Source of the DNA: Eubacteriales bacterium
GTDB lineage: Bacteria; Bacillota_A; Clostridia; Lachnospirales; Lachnospiraceae
Direction of reading: 5' to 3'
Length of the DNA: 17,730 nt
Assembly: GCA_030527765.1 (NCBI GenBank)
Contig: JAUNAE010000024.1
Span: 1-17,730 of the forward strand
Shown here: positions 1 to 8,031 of the stretch, piece after piece
Position numbering within the stretch: position 1 is the first letter of the stretch
How the letters are laid out: the number at the start of each line of letters is the position of its first letter
Translations under genes and position numbers: made by a program
Notes under the pieces: generated by a model
Database searches by the model: none
Told to the model about the DNA's origin: nothing
What the model saw: the letters and a program-made list of their open reading frames with translations, nothing else

Positions 1-333
1 TCCTCTGGATGCTTCCGGACATTCCACAATCGGAAGACCAATATTGATTGCATTGCGGTAGAAAATACGAGCAAATGTTTCTGCGATTACACAGCTGACT
101 CCGGCTGCTTTAATAGACAGAGGAGCATGCTCTCTGGATGATCCGCAGCCAAAATTCTTATCAGCCACAATGATATCACCCTTCTTTACATTTTTCACAA
201 AATCCTTATCAATATCTTCCATGCAATGTGTTGCAAGTTCTGCCGGATCTGAGGAATTCAGATAACGAGCCGGGATAATGACATCTGTGTCTACATTGTC
301 TCCATATTTAAAAACAGTACCCTTTGCCTGCAT
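1..333 (-). CDS. leuD: 3-isopropylmalate dehydratase small subunit LeuD (3' end outside window)
   Basis: LeuD is the small swivelling subunit of isopropylmalate isomerase, which with LeuC converts 2-isopropylmalate to 3-isopropylmalate in leucine synthesis. The 111 codons present begin [19 protein letters not shown] and contain the hallmark [10 protein letters not shown], which contacts the substrate, followed by an [18 protein letters not shown] segment typical of the family. The gene runs off the left edge, so roughly the last third of a usual 160-residue protein is missing. The start is an ATG preceded by AAGGAGG seven bases upstream; that ribosome binding site overlaps the leuC stop codon, which argues for translational coupling of the two subunits. 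I am sure of the family. An alternative role in another homoaconitase or citramalate route is unlikely next to ilvC and leuC. Confidence 0.95.
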   Translation of the reverse strand, partial: MQAKGTVFKYGDNVDTDVIIPARYLNSSDPAELATHCMEDIDKDFVKNVKKGDIIVADKNFGCGSSREHAPLSIKAAGVSCVIAETFARIFYRNAINIGLPIVECPEASRG

Positions 334-345
334 AGTCTTTCCTCC

Positions 346-1614
346 TTATAATCCAAGCTCTGACGGCTGAGAAATCTTTCCGGTCACAGCACTTGCTGCA
401 GCAACTGCCGGACTTGCCAGATATACTTCGGAATCCACATGTCCCATACGACCGACGAAGTTACGGTTTGTTGTAGAAATACATCTCTCTCCTGCCGCAA
501 GAATACCCATGTATCCACCAAGACACGGTCCGCAGGTCGGAGTACTAACAACAGCACCTGCTTCGATGAAGATTTTCAGAAGTCCTTCTTCCATTGCCTG
601 AAGATAAATTGCCTGAGTTGCCGGAATTACAATACAGCGAATTCCCTTCTTCACTTTGCGTCCTTTAAGAATCTCTGCAGCAACTCGAAGGTCATCAATT
701 CGACCATTGGTACAAGATCCAATGACCGCCTGATCTACCACAACCGGCTCCTTAATCTCAGAGATCGTTTTTGTATTCTCCGGCAGATGCGGGAATGCAA
801 TGGTCGGCTCGAGAGTAGACAGGTCAATGGTATACTCTTCCTCATAAACTGCATCCGGATCAGCCTCGTATACTTTGTACGGGCGAACAGAATGCTCTTT
901 CATATATTCCTCAGCAACCTCATCTACCGGGAAAATTCCATTCTTTCCACCTGCCTCAATTGCCATATTGGCGATTGTGAAACGATCATCCATGCTGAGA
1001 TTTTTAATACCTTCGCCTACAAATTCCATGGATTTGTAAAGAGCTCCGTCTACACCGATTTTTCCAATAATGTGAAGGATCACATCTTTACCGCTCACCC
1101 ATTTCTGTGGTTTGCCGACGATATTGAATTTGATTGCCGGAGGAACTTTGAACCAGGCTTTTCCTGTTGCCATTCCGGCAGCCATATCAGTACTTCCAAC
1201 GCCCGTAGAAAATGCTCCGAGAGCACCATAAGTACATGTATGAGAATCCGCTCCGATAATGACATCACCTGCAACCGTAAGTCCTTTTTCCGGAAGAAGC
1301 GCATGCTCAATTCCCATTTCACCAACATCAAAATAATTGGTAATTTCATGTGCACAGGCAAATTCACGCACACATTTGCAGTGCTCTGCAGATTTAATAT
1401 CCTTGTTCGGGATAAAATGATCCATTACCAGAGCAACTTTATCTTTGTTAAATACGGTCTTCACCGTCATTTTTTCCATTTCATGAATGGCCACCGGGGA
1501 TGTAATATCATTACCGAGAACCAGATCCAGATCTGCTTCGATGAGCTGACCTGCTTCTACGTGGTCCAATCCTGCATGGGCTGCAAGGATTTTCTGTGTC
1601 ATTGTCATTCCCAT
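346..1614 (-). CDS. leuC: 3-isopropylmalate dehydratase large subunit LeuC
   Basis: Catalytic subunit of isopropylmalate isomerase, an aconitase-family [4Fe-4S] enzyme of leucine synthesis in the cytoplasm. It is 422 residues, the usual length of the short bacterial/archaeal LeuC type that pairs with a separate LeuD. Cluster ligands are visible as Cys301 (in GSCTNGR) and Cys361 and Cys364 (in TCGPCLGG); the [15 protein letters not shown] segment is also diagnostic. The reading frame is open for 31 more codons upstream, to a non-ATG start at 1707, but I place the start at the ATG at 1614, giving MGMTMTQK. It has GAGGAGG eight bases upstream and starts where the family homology starts, and the extension runs through a terminator-like hairpin. 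LeuD follows 12 bases after the stop. Confidence 0.95.
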   Translation of the reverse strand: MGMTMTQKILAAHAGLDHVEAGQLIEADLDLVLGNDITSPVAIHEMEKMTVKTVFNKDKVALVMDHFIPNKDIKSAEHCKCVREFACAHEITNYFDVGEMGIEHALLPEKGLTVAGDVIIGADSHTCTYGALGAFSTGVGSTDMAAGMATGKAWFKVPPAIKFNIVGKPQKWVSGKDVILHIIGKIGVDGALYKSMEFVGEGIKNLSMDDRFTIANMAIEAGGKNGIFPVDEVAEEYMKEHSVRPYKVYEADPDAVYEEEYTIDLSTLEPTIAFPHLPENTKTISEIKEPVVVDQAVIGSCTNGRIDDLRVAAEILKGRKVKKGIRCIVIPATQAIYLQAMEEGLLKIFIEAGAVVSTPTCGPCLGGYMGILAAGERCISTTNRNFVGRMGHVDSEVYLASPAVAAASAVTGKISQPSELGL

Positions 1615-1656
1615 GTTTTGATCCTCCTCTTTCAAGATTCGAGTTATAAAGTGTGC

Positions 1657-1687
1657 AAAAAGGGAGAGGGTACTGTCCCCTCTCCCT
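1657..1687 (-). terminator. Intrinsic terminator-like hairpin between ilvC and leuC
   Basis: On the minus strand a perfect 10-base-pair stem (AGGGAGAGGG with CCCTCTCCCT, bases 1661-1670 with 1678-1687) closes a 7-base loop and is followed by a run of five T. It begins 25 bases after the ilvC stop and ends about 43 bases before the leuC start. This has every feature of a rho-independent terminator. Because little room remains for a new promoter, it probably works as a partial terminator that lowers leuCD relative to ilvNC. That role is an inference. Confidence 0.8.
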
Positions 1688-1711
1688 GAATTATCTATGA
1701 AGGGCAACTGA

Positions 1712-2749
<1,038 letters not shown>

Positions 2750-2821
2750 TCATACCATTTTTCATAATAATCTATTGTTAAGAGACCATAGCTCCCAGCA
2801 ATCAAAACTAAATTCCAGTTT

Positions 2822-2853
2822 AGAACTCACCGCCTATGGAAGGCAGTCATTCT
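2822..2853 (-). other. Intercistronic hairpin between ilvN and ilvC
   Basis: The 134-base gap between ilvN and ilvC has no gene. It holds a 7-base-pair stem (ACTGCCT with AGGCGGT, one G-U pair, 5-base loop, 2829-2847) extended by AGAA/TTCT across a small internal loop. No T-run follows, so it is not a terminator. A weaker 5-base-pair stem (2808-2823) overlaps its edge. It might affect mRNA processing or stability, but the sequence does not show this, and I see no convincing promoter in the gap. Confidence 0.45.
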
Positions 2854-2865
2854 AATCTATTGCAC

Positions 2866-3363
2866 TTATAAGAAGCGAACGTCTTTCGCCCCTCTGGAAA
2901 GTCCGGTCACACCGGTTCTCGCCAGTTCAAGAATCTCATAGTCTCCCATGAGATCAATAAATGCTTCCAGTTTGCTCTTTGTACCGGTCATTTCAAAAAT
3001 CAGAGAATCTTTGCTGACATCCACAACCTTTGCTCGGAAAATATCACCGATGGAAATCACACCCTGACGCTGGGATGCATTCGCTGCAACCTTTACAAGC
3101 ACCAGTTCACGGCTGACACTCTCCTCTGCATCAAGTACTTTAATATCTCTTACATCCACCAGTTTGGCAAGCTGCTTTGTGATCTGCTCCAGAATCAGCT
3201 CATCTCCACTACAGACAACTGTCATTCTGGAAAAGCGCTCATCTGCAGTCTCACCTACAGTCAAACTATCAATATTATATCCACGTCTACTGAACATTCC
3301 GGAAATTCGGCTAAGTACACCAGACGTATTATCCACTAACAGGGAGAGAATTCTCTTCTGCAT
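2866..3363 (-). CDS. ilvN: Acetolactate synthase small (regulatory) subunit IlvN
   Basis: Regulatory subunit of acetohydroxyacid synthase; its N-terminal ACT domain normally binds valine and adjusts the catalytic subunit IlvB. The protein is 165 residues, beginning MQKRILSLLVDNTSGVLSRI, the classic ACT opening, followed by MFSRRGYNIDSLTVG and a C-terminal domain ending in GLSRGAKDVRFL. The frame extends upstream to ATGs at 3390 and 3399, but these lie only some 6 to 15 bases from the predicted transcription start and have no ribosome binding site. The ATG at 3363 has AGGTG upstream and matches the family start, so I chose it. No ilvB lies beside it in this window; the catalytic subunit must be encoded elsewhere, possibly past the left edge. 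Confidence 0.93.
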   Translation of the reverse strand: MQKRILSLLVDNTSGVLSRISGMFSRRGYNIDSLTVGETADERFSRMTVVCSGDELILEQITKQLAKLVDVRDIKVLDAEESVSRELVLVKVAANASQRQGVISIGDIFRAKVVDVSKDSLIFEMTGTKSKLEAFIDLMGDYEILELARTGVTGLSRGAKDVRFL

Positions 3364-3411
3364 TGTACACCTGCTTTCGAACTTTAACATATTAAACATT
3401 TACATTATTCA

Positions 3412-3439
3412 ATTATAACAACTTACTTGCGTTTGTCAA
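3412..3439 (-). promoter_or_regulatory. Consensus sigma-A promoter of ilvN-ilvC-leuC-leuD
   Basis: On the minus strand a perfect TTGACA (3434-3439) is separated by 16 bases from a perfect TATAAT (3412-3417). Transcription would start near 3405, leaving a leader of about 42 bases before the ilvN ATG. That is too short for a T-box or a peptide-coding attenuator, so control would have to be at the promoter itself. No clear CodY-type operator overlaps it. Confidence 0.85.
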
Positions 3440-3459
3440 TTAACTTTTTTTCAGATTTC

Positions 3460-4512
3460 TTAAAGCAAATATCCGTTTCTCAATTCCTGAATCATTTTCG
3501 GATTCAGAAGAAGGCCTTTTTTGAGGAACGTCTGCATACTTCCATATTCCCGATCGATACTGTAGAATGCCCTCGTCAGGTAAGATTCCTCTACATTGTA
3601 AAAGAATTTCAACTGATTTTCCCGAAGCTCGTTATAGTTGTCCCGATCCTTCAGATAAAGCTTCATATACTTTTTGTCACTTTCCAAAAATTCATTGGAT
3701 CTCAGAAAATCTTCACGGATCACCTTTCTTGAAATACCGAGCACGGACAAAATCAGCATGGTTACAATTCCTGTGCGGTCTTTTCCCACGCCTCCATGCC
3801 ACAGAACTGCCCCTCCGGAAGAATCTCTTAAGAGATCCAGAATCCGTGCAAACTGCTTCACCGAGTATTCATCTGTGAACATAGATTCATAAAGTCCCTC
3901 GTACTGCTCCTGGCTGCAGACTTCTTCTCCAGAGAGAATTCCGGAAAGAGTACGAATCTTCACAGGTCCCGCAACTTCTTCATCAAGAATCGGCAGATGA
4001 TAATACTCCACGCCTGCCATCACAGTGTCAGGACGTTCCTCATATTCTTCCTTTGATCTGAGATCAATGACTTTTTTCAGGTGATATTCTTCCAGAAGAA
4101 TTTTCTGATCTCCTTTTGACAGGTGGTACAGATCTCCGCTCCTCAGGAGTCTTCTCGGGACAATGTGCCTGTGATCCAGGGAAAGAAGTGCTCCCATATC
4201 TCTCGTATTCGGTACACTCTCCAGATGTACACGGTCACCTCCCGGAAAGCCCACCGTCATTTCCGAATTCAGTGCCTTCAGAAGATGAATGCAAGAGTCA
4301 GCATCTTTCTGTGCCATATCAAATTGATAAATCTTCCTGCGTCTGGTAACAATCACCAGATAGGTTGTCAGAAGATGGCGTCCTACAGCAGCTGACGGAA
4401 CCTCCTGCTTGATATATGCCCACACGATATCTTTGCATGGCAGACTGTTCAAAACCATATGTCTATAGAAAAAGAACTCTCCTTTTTCAATCCGAACCTT
4501 TCCAAATTTCAT
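3460..4512 (-). CDS. Tyrosine-phosphatase-fold protein with Gly in place of the catalytic Cys (probable pseudophosphatase)
   Basis: A 350-residue cytoplasmic protein. Residues from about 100 to the end match the Y_phosphatase3 type of protein tyrosine phosphatase: NTRDMGALLS, then RLLRSGDLYHLS, KKVIDLRSKEEYEERPD and the phosphate-binding loop. That loop normally reads HC-x5-R with GKDRTG; here it is HGGVGKDRTG at 239-248, with Gly240 (codon GGA) where the nucleophilic cysteine belongs and Arg246 intact. Without the cysteine, ordinary catalysis is not expected, while phospho-ligand binding may persist. Residues 1-95 are an extra domain with alternating beta strands and a final helix that looks PH-like; I cannot name it. 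The ATG at 4512 is the only ATG after an in-frame stop; the AAAGGA upstream is about 15 bases away, so initiation looks weak. It has its own candidate promoter and lies 60 bases from ilvN. Its partner is unknown. Confidence 0.8.
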   Translation of the reverse strand: MKFGKVRIEKGEFFFYRHMVLNSLPCKDIVWAYIKQEVPSAAVGRHLLTTYLVIVTRRRKIYQFDMAQKDADSCIHLLKALNSEMTVGFPGGDRVHLESVPNTRDMGALLSLDHRHIVPRRLLRSGDLYHLSKGDQKILLEEYHLKKVIDLRSKEEYEERPDTVMAGVEYYHLPILDEEVAGPVKIRTLSGILSGEEVCSQEQYEGLYESMFTDEYSVKQFARILDLLRDSSGGAVLWHGGVGKDRTGIVTMLILSVLGISRKVIREDFLRSNEFLESDKKYMKLYLKDRDNYNELRENQLKFFYNVEESYLTRAFYSIDREYGSMQTFLKKGLLLNPKMIQELRNGYLL

Positions 4513-4614
4513 GCTTGCTCTGTCGATTCCTTTCTGTTTTCATCCGCTTGCAGCAGTTACTCGCTAACGGCAATTCCTTAAGCTGTATGTGTGTGATCGA
4601 TTTCTGTTCCAATT

Positions 4615-4643
4615 AGAATAGCATACAACCCTCCAAAAAACAA
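4615..4643 (-). promoter_or_regulatory. Candidate extended -10 promoter of the phosphatase-like gene
   Basis: On the minus strand TATTCT (4615-4620) carries a TG one base upstream (extended -10), with TTGTTT 17 bases upstream (4638-4643) as a poor -35. It sits after the dapL terminator and about 95 bases before the phosphatase-like ATG, which is where a promoter is needed. The 224-base gap around it contains no gene. Confidence 0.5.
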
Positions 4644-4670
4644 TGGGATCAGGTTCGAAAACGAGCATAG

Positions 4671-4712
4671 AAAAAAGCAAAAGACTTTCTCTGCATCAGA
4701 AAATCTTTTGCT
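4671..4712 (-). terminator. Rho-independent terminator after dapL
   Basis: On the minus strand AGCAAAAGA pairs with TCTTTTGCT, then after one mismatch TTTCT pairs with AGAAA, around a 7-base loop (4676-4712). Six T follow directly. It starts about 25 bases after the dapL stop and closes the glnA-ANTAR-dapL unit. Confidence 0.88.
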
Positions 4713-4736
4713 TATTCTGCAATATCCGCTATACTT

Positions 4737-5951
4737 TTACATCTTCTTAATTCGATTAATCGCTTCCAAAGTATTCTCATACGTACCAAAAGCAGTCAGT
4801 CGGAAATATCCTTCCCCCTGGGCTCCGAATCCGGATCCCGGAGTTCCAACAATGTGGACACTGTCAAGCAGTTCATCAAAGAACTCCCAGGAAGTGAGAT
4901 TTCCCGGAGTTTTCAGCCAGATATACGGGGCATCCTGTCCTCCGTATACTTCATATCCTGCATCAAGAAGTCCCTCTCGAATCGTTTTCGCATTGTTCAT
5001 ATAGTAGGCAATCTGTTCCTTCAGTTCCTTCTGTCCTTCCGGGGAATAGACAGCCTCTCCTGCTCTCTGCACAATATAAGGTGCACCGTTGAATTTGGTT
5101 CCATGCCGTCTTGCCCAGAGGCTGTGAAGAGAAACCCCTTCTCGCACAAGTTCCTCAGGAACAACGGTATAACCAAGACGTACTCCTGTGAACCCTGCGT
5201 TTTTGGAAAAGCTGTGAAGTTCAATGGCACAGGTCTTAGCCCCTTCACATTCATAAATGCTGTGAGGCATTTCCGGATTGGAAATATATGCTTCATATGC
5301 CGCATCATAAATAATGACACTGCCGTGGAGATTTGCATAATCCACCCACTTCTGAAGATCCGTTTTTGAGATACCGCATCCGGTGGGATTGTTCGGAAAA
5401 CACAGATAAATCAGATCCGGGACCTCCTTTGGAAGTTCCGGAAGGAACCCATTCTCTCTGGTACACGGCATATAAATGACATCATCAAAATTGCCTCTCT
5501 CAGGATTGAATTCTCCGGTTCTGCCTGCCATAACGTTAGTGTCTACATAAACAGGATAAACAGGGTCACATACCGCAACTTTATTATCTCTTCCGAAGAT
5601 TTCCTGAATATTTCCGGAATCACTTTTTGCTCCATCAGACACAAAAATCTCATCCGGTCGGATCTTGCATCCACGGCTTTCATAATCCCATTTCGCAATG
5701 GCCTCTCTTAAGAAATCATATCCAAGATCCGGAGCATACCCGCGAAATGTCTCCGCCTGTCCCATTTCATCTACTGCACTGTGAAGTGCTTTAATAATCG
5801 ATGGAGCCAACGGCTGGGTAACATCTCCGATTCCAAGGCGGATAATCTCCGCCTCCGGATTGTTCTCCCCGTACTCTCTCACTTTTCTGGCAATGTTTGA
5901 AAACAGATAGCTTCCCTGAAGCTTCTGATAATTATGATTAATTGTAAGCAT
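4737..5951 (-). CDS. dapL: LL-diaminopimelate aminotransferase DapL
   Basis: PLP enzyme that converts tetrahydrodipicolinate directly to LL-diaminopimelate with glutamate as amino donor, giving lysine and the meso-diaminopimelate of the cell wall without acylated intermediates. The 404-residue product has the full DapL pattern: an N-terminal [38 protein letters not shown], the family signature [22 protein letters not shown] and the PLP lysine Lys250 in [14 protein letters not shown]. The frame continues nine codons upstream, but the ATG at 5951 has AGGAAGG seven bases before it and gives the usual N-terminus ([11 protein letters not shown]). It follows the ANTAR gene by 51 bases with no terminator between them, so it is probably carried on the glnA transcript. 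Glutamate supply from the neighbouring gltBD fits this placement. Confidence 0.96.
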   Translation of the reverse strand: MLTINHNYQKLQGSYLFSNIARKVREYGENNPEAEIIRLGIGDVTQPLAPSIIKALHSAVDEMGQAETFRGYAPDLGYDFLREAIAKWDYESRGCKIRPDEIFVSDGAKSDSGNIQEIFGRDNKVAVCDPVYPVYVDTNVMAGRTGEFNPERGNFDDVIYMPCTRENGFLPELPKEVPDLIYLCFPNNPTGCGISKTDLQKWVDYANLHGSVIIYDAAYEAYISNPEMPHSIYECEGAKTCAIELHSFSKNAGFTGVRLGYTVVPEELVREGVSLHSLWARRHGTKFNGAPYIVQRAGEAVYSPEGQKELKEQIAYYMNNAKTIREGLLDAGYEVYGGQDAPYIWLKTPGNLTSWEFFDELLDSVHIVGTPGSGFGAQGEGYFRLTAFGTYENTLEAINRIKKM

Positions 5952-6002
5952 TTTTCTGCCTTCCTTTCTCGTATACACTCACAGCTGCAAAAACTTTTTC
6001 AG

Positions 6003-6554
6003 TCAGACAGAGTCATTCAGCAGCACCAGAATCATCTGGGCTGTTTCTACCATATTTGTCTGAGAATCCATGCTGTTCTTCTGGATATAGCGATAAGCTT
6101 CCTCTTCACTCAAATGATTTCTTTCCATTAGAAGAAGTTTTGCTCTATCAATGTCTCCGCGATCCTTAGAAGTGCGCTCTCTCGGTCTTTTATCTCGCTT
6201 GTATTTTCGCTGCATCTGCGATGCCATCATTTCGACGGTATTCACCAGATCTCCCGACTTCATAGGCAGTTCTACTGTCAGAATAGAATTCGGCGCTTCA
6301 CTCACAACCCTCGCCGAGGCAAGAAGCAGAAGTTCAAAACAATCCGGCAGATTTTCAGCAACATCTCGATAATACATATCCTTCAGGTGGTATCCGCAGA
6401 TCACGATTCCCGCATCGAGTTCCGAAACTGCTGCCAGCACCCTCGCCCCGGTATCACAGACTTTGATTACCGGATACCCGAATCGAACCAGTATTCCACG
6501 AATCTTTTTTGCGTCTTCTATGTTCGGTAATGCCACCACGATACTGATATTCAT
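6003..6554 (-). CDS. ANTAR-domain RNA-binding antiterminator with degenerate receiver domain
   Basis: A 183-residue regulator. Residues 125-178 form an ANTAR three-helix RNA-binding domain (IDRAKLLLMERNHLSEEEAY, then NSMDSQTNMVETAQMIL). Residues 1-115 have the alternating strand and helix layout of a response-regulator receiver, but the third strand reads GIVICGYHL: the phospho-acceptor aspartate is replaced by Cys53/Gly54 and the N-terminal acidic pair is absent, so phosphorylation is unlikely and control may be by a small ligand or a protein partner. A basic linker (114-130) joins the halves. ANTAR proteins bind paired hexaloop hairpins in nascent RNA and block terminators. This gene is 24 bases downstream of glnA, as reported for the glnA-linked antiterminator of Clostridium saccharobutylicum, and the glnA leader carries matching hairpins. 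The ribosome binding site is weak, suggesting low expression tied to glnA. Confidence 0.9.
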   Translation of the reverse strand: MNISIVVALPNIEDAKKIRGILVRFGYPVIKVCDTGARVLAAVSELDAGIVICGYHLKDMYYRDVAENLPDCFELLLLASARVVSEAPNSILTVELPMKSGDLVNTVEMMASQMQRKYKRDKRPRERTSKDRGDIDRAKLLLMERNHLSEEEAYRYIQKNSMDSQTNMVETAQMILVLLNDSV

Positions 6555-6578
6555 TGTCTTGCTCTCTTTCCGGACCTC

Positions 6579-7901
6579 TTATACACGGTACAGATATTCT
6601 TCAATTTCCCATTCTGTCACCTGCCTGATATAACGGCGCCATTCTTTTCTCTTGGCCGCTGTATAGGCTGTGCAGAATTCCTTTCCGAGAATTTCCTGCA
6701 TCCATTCACTCTCTTCAAACAGATCAATTGCCTCCTGAAGATTTTCCGGAAGATATTCAATTTTCATAGCTCTTGTATCCGATGCAGAGAAAGAACGATT
6801 CGCTGCTTTTGTCGGATAAATCTTTCTCTCGATTCCATCCAGTCCTGCTGCAAGGCACACTGCCAGAACAAGATATGGATTGGAAGCGCCATCCGGGCTT
6901 CGAAGCTCGATGGTTGTTCTCTCTCCTCTGGCTCCCGGAATACGAACAAGAGAGTTCTGATTGGAAGTTGTCCAGGTAAGTTCTGTAGGAGCCTCAAATC
7001 CCGGAACCAGACGTTTGTAGGAGTTTACAAGAGGATTGGTGATCAGAGCCATCTCCTTACTGTGAGCCATAAGGCCTCCTACAAAGTAGTAAGCCTCTTC
7101 GCTGAGTTTCTTTGGATCTTCCGGGTCAACAAACACATTTTTCCCATTTCGGAACAGCGAAAAATGGATGTGCATTCCTGAACCGTTCACTTCATTCCGA
7201 GGTTTCGGCATAAAGGTCGCATGAAGTCCATGTCTCTTGGCAATAGTTCGAACAGTCATCTTAAGGCTGATAATGCGGTCTGCTGTCTCTTCCACCGGTG
7301 CTGCCTTAAAATCAATTTCATGCTGTGCCGGAGAATTCTCGTGATGAGAAGATTCTACTTCAATTCCAAGATCTTCCAGATTCAGCACCATGTCACGTCT
7401 TGCATTCTCTCCCAGATCCATCGGACTGATGTCAAGATATCCTGCTTTTTCGTGGGACAAAGTTGTCGGCATACCGTTGTCATTGGTGTGGAAAAGGAAA
7501 AACTCACACTCCGGATCTGAGAAGCAGACATATCCTTTTTCTGCAGCTTTTCTTGTGGTTTCTTTCAAAATATATCTGGCACTTGTCACACAGGGAGTAC
7601 CATCCGGTCTGTATATGTCGCAGAGAAGCCGTGCAACTTTTCCCTGCTGAGGTCTCCATGGAAGAATCGCAAACGTATCATAGTCCGGATAAAGGACCAT
7701 ATCCGGTTCTGTCTCGCTGGCAATGCCTGCCAGATGAGAACCGTCTACGATGCAGGCGTTATTCAGAGCTCTTTCCAGTTCTCTCGCCGTAACCGCAACA
7801 TTTTTGAGTGTTCCAAACATATCTGTAAACTGCAGGCGGATAAACTCAACGCCTTCTTCCTCTGCGAGCCTCAGGATGTCTTCTTTTGTATAATGTGCCA
7901 T
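6579..7901 (-). CDS. glnA: Glutamine synthetase type I
   Basis: Makes glutamine from glutamate, ammonia and ATP. It is 440 residues, the size of the GSI-alpha group, and lacks the adenylylation-site region of GSI-beta. Visible family motifs are CEFFLF, SPAQHEIDF, FMPKPRNEVNGSGMHIHFS, and ARGERTTIELRSPDGASNPY near the active-site rim. The loop after Asp53 is unusual: it reads DGSHLAGIASETEPDM (53-68) instead of the common DGSSIEGFVRIEESDM, so Arg62, central to glutamine feedback inhibition in Bacillus subtilis, is Ser, and the second loop serine is His. The ATG at 7901 has AAGGAG six bases upstream; an in-frame ATG at 7919 lies ahead of that site and is not used. Its own promoter and a hairpin leader precede it, and the ANTAR gene follows. 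Confidence 0.96.
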   Translation of the reverse strand: MAHYTKEDILRLAEEEGVEFIRLQFTDMFGTLKNVAVTARELERALNNACIVDGSHLAGIASETEPDMVLYPDYDTFAILPWRPQQGKVARLLCDIYRPDGTPCVTSARYILKETTRKAAEKGYVCFSDPECEFFLFHTNDNGMPTTLSHEKAGYLDISPMDLGENARRDMVLNLEDLGIEVESSHHENSPAQHEIDFKAAPVEETADRIISLKMTVRTIAKRHGLHATFMPKPRNEVNGSGMHIHFSLFRNGKNVFVDPEDPKKLSEEAYYFVGGLMAHSKEMALITNPLVNSYKRLVPGFEAPTELTWTTSNQNSLVRIPGARGERTTIELRSPDGASNPYLVLAVCLAAGLDGIERKIYPTKAANRSFSASDTRAMKIEYLPENLQEAIDLFEESEWMQEILGKEFCTAYTAAKRKEWRRYIRQVTEWEIEEYLYRV

Positions 7902-7947
7902 AATCGTCTCCTTTTTCATTTCTTATGGAAGTTCACTGTTTCTTTTT

Positions 7948-7987
7948 AGAAAAGGGCGCACTTCCACCTTTGCAGAAGAACGCCCTT
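7948..7987 (-). terminator. Leader terminator in front of glnA
   Basis: On the minus strand AAGGGCG (7981-7987) pairs with CGCCCTT (7952-7958). An inner CTTC/GAAG stem (7961-7964 with 7975-7978) narrows the loop, and TTTTCT follows. It lies just after the predicted glnA transcription start and 47 bases before the glnA ATG, so it would attenuate glnA and also stop read-through from gltBD. Its 5' arm is the loop of the first ANTAR-type hairpin, so the two folds exclude each other. Confidence 0.75.
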
Positions 7988-7991
7988 GTTC
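7961..7991 (-). promoter_or_regulatory. Candidate ANTAR recognition element (two hexaloop hairpins) in the glnA leader
   Basis: The leader starts near 7995 and folds at once into a first hairpin GAAC-AAGGGC-GTTC (7978-7991), four base pairs around a hexaloop with A at position 1 and G at position 4. A second hairpin follows directly (about 7962-7977): TTC, a two-base bulge, C, hexaloop AAAGGT, then GGAA, again with A1 and G4. Paired hexaloop stems with A1 and G4 are the published signature of ANTAR targets. Binding would hold AAGGGC in the first loop and prevent the terminator. The second stem is imperfect, which lowers my confidence. The cognate protein is encoded right after glnA. Confidence 0.65.
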
Positions 7992-8001
7992 AGTCTTTAA
8001 C

Positions 8002-8029
8002 ATTATAGCACGTTAAAGTGTTTTGTCAA
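8002..8029 (-). promoter_or_regulatory. Consensus sigma-A promoter of glnA
   Basis: On the minus strand TTGACA (8024-8029) is 16 bases from TATAAT (8002-8007), both perfect. The -35 box begins three bases after the gltD stop codon. Predicted start is near 7995, placing the whole terminator/ANTAR element in the first 48 bases of the RNA. Such a strong core promoter followed by a terminator implies control after initiation. Confidence 0.87.
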
Positions 8030-8031
8030 TC

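Noticed and set aside
1615..1707. A 31-codon N-terminal extension of leuC
   Set aside because: It passes through a terminator-like hairpin and has no family similarity; the ATG at 1614 has a strong ribosome binding site.
3364..3399. Upstream in-frame ATGs for ilvN
   Set aside because: They sit only some 6 to 15 bases from the predicted transcription start and lack a ribosome binding site, while the ATG at 3363 begins the ACT domain exactly.
3440..3470. A possible CodY operator near the ilvN promoter (ATCTGAAAAAAA on the minus strand)
   Set aside because: Only about 9 of 15 positions fit the AATTTTCWGAAAATT consensus, as expected by chance in AT-rich DNA.
5952..5978. An upstream start for dapL giving nine extra residues
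   Set aside because: The ribosome binding site lies inside that extension, and the ATG at 5951 gives the usual N-terminus of the family.
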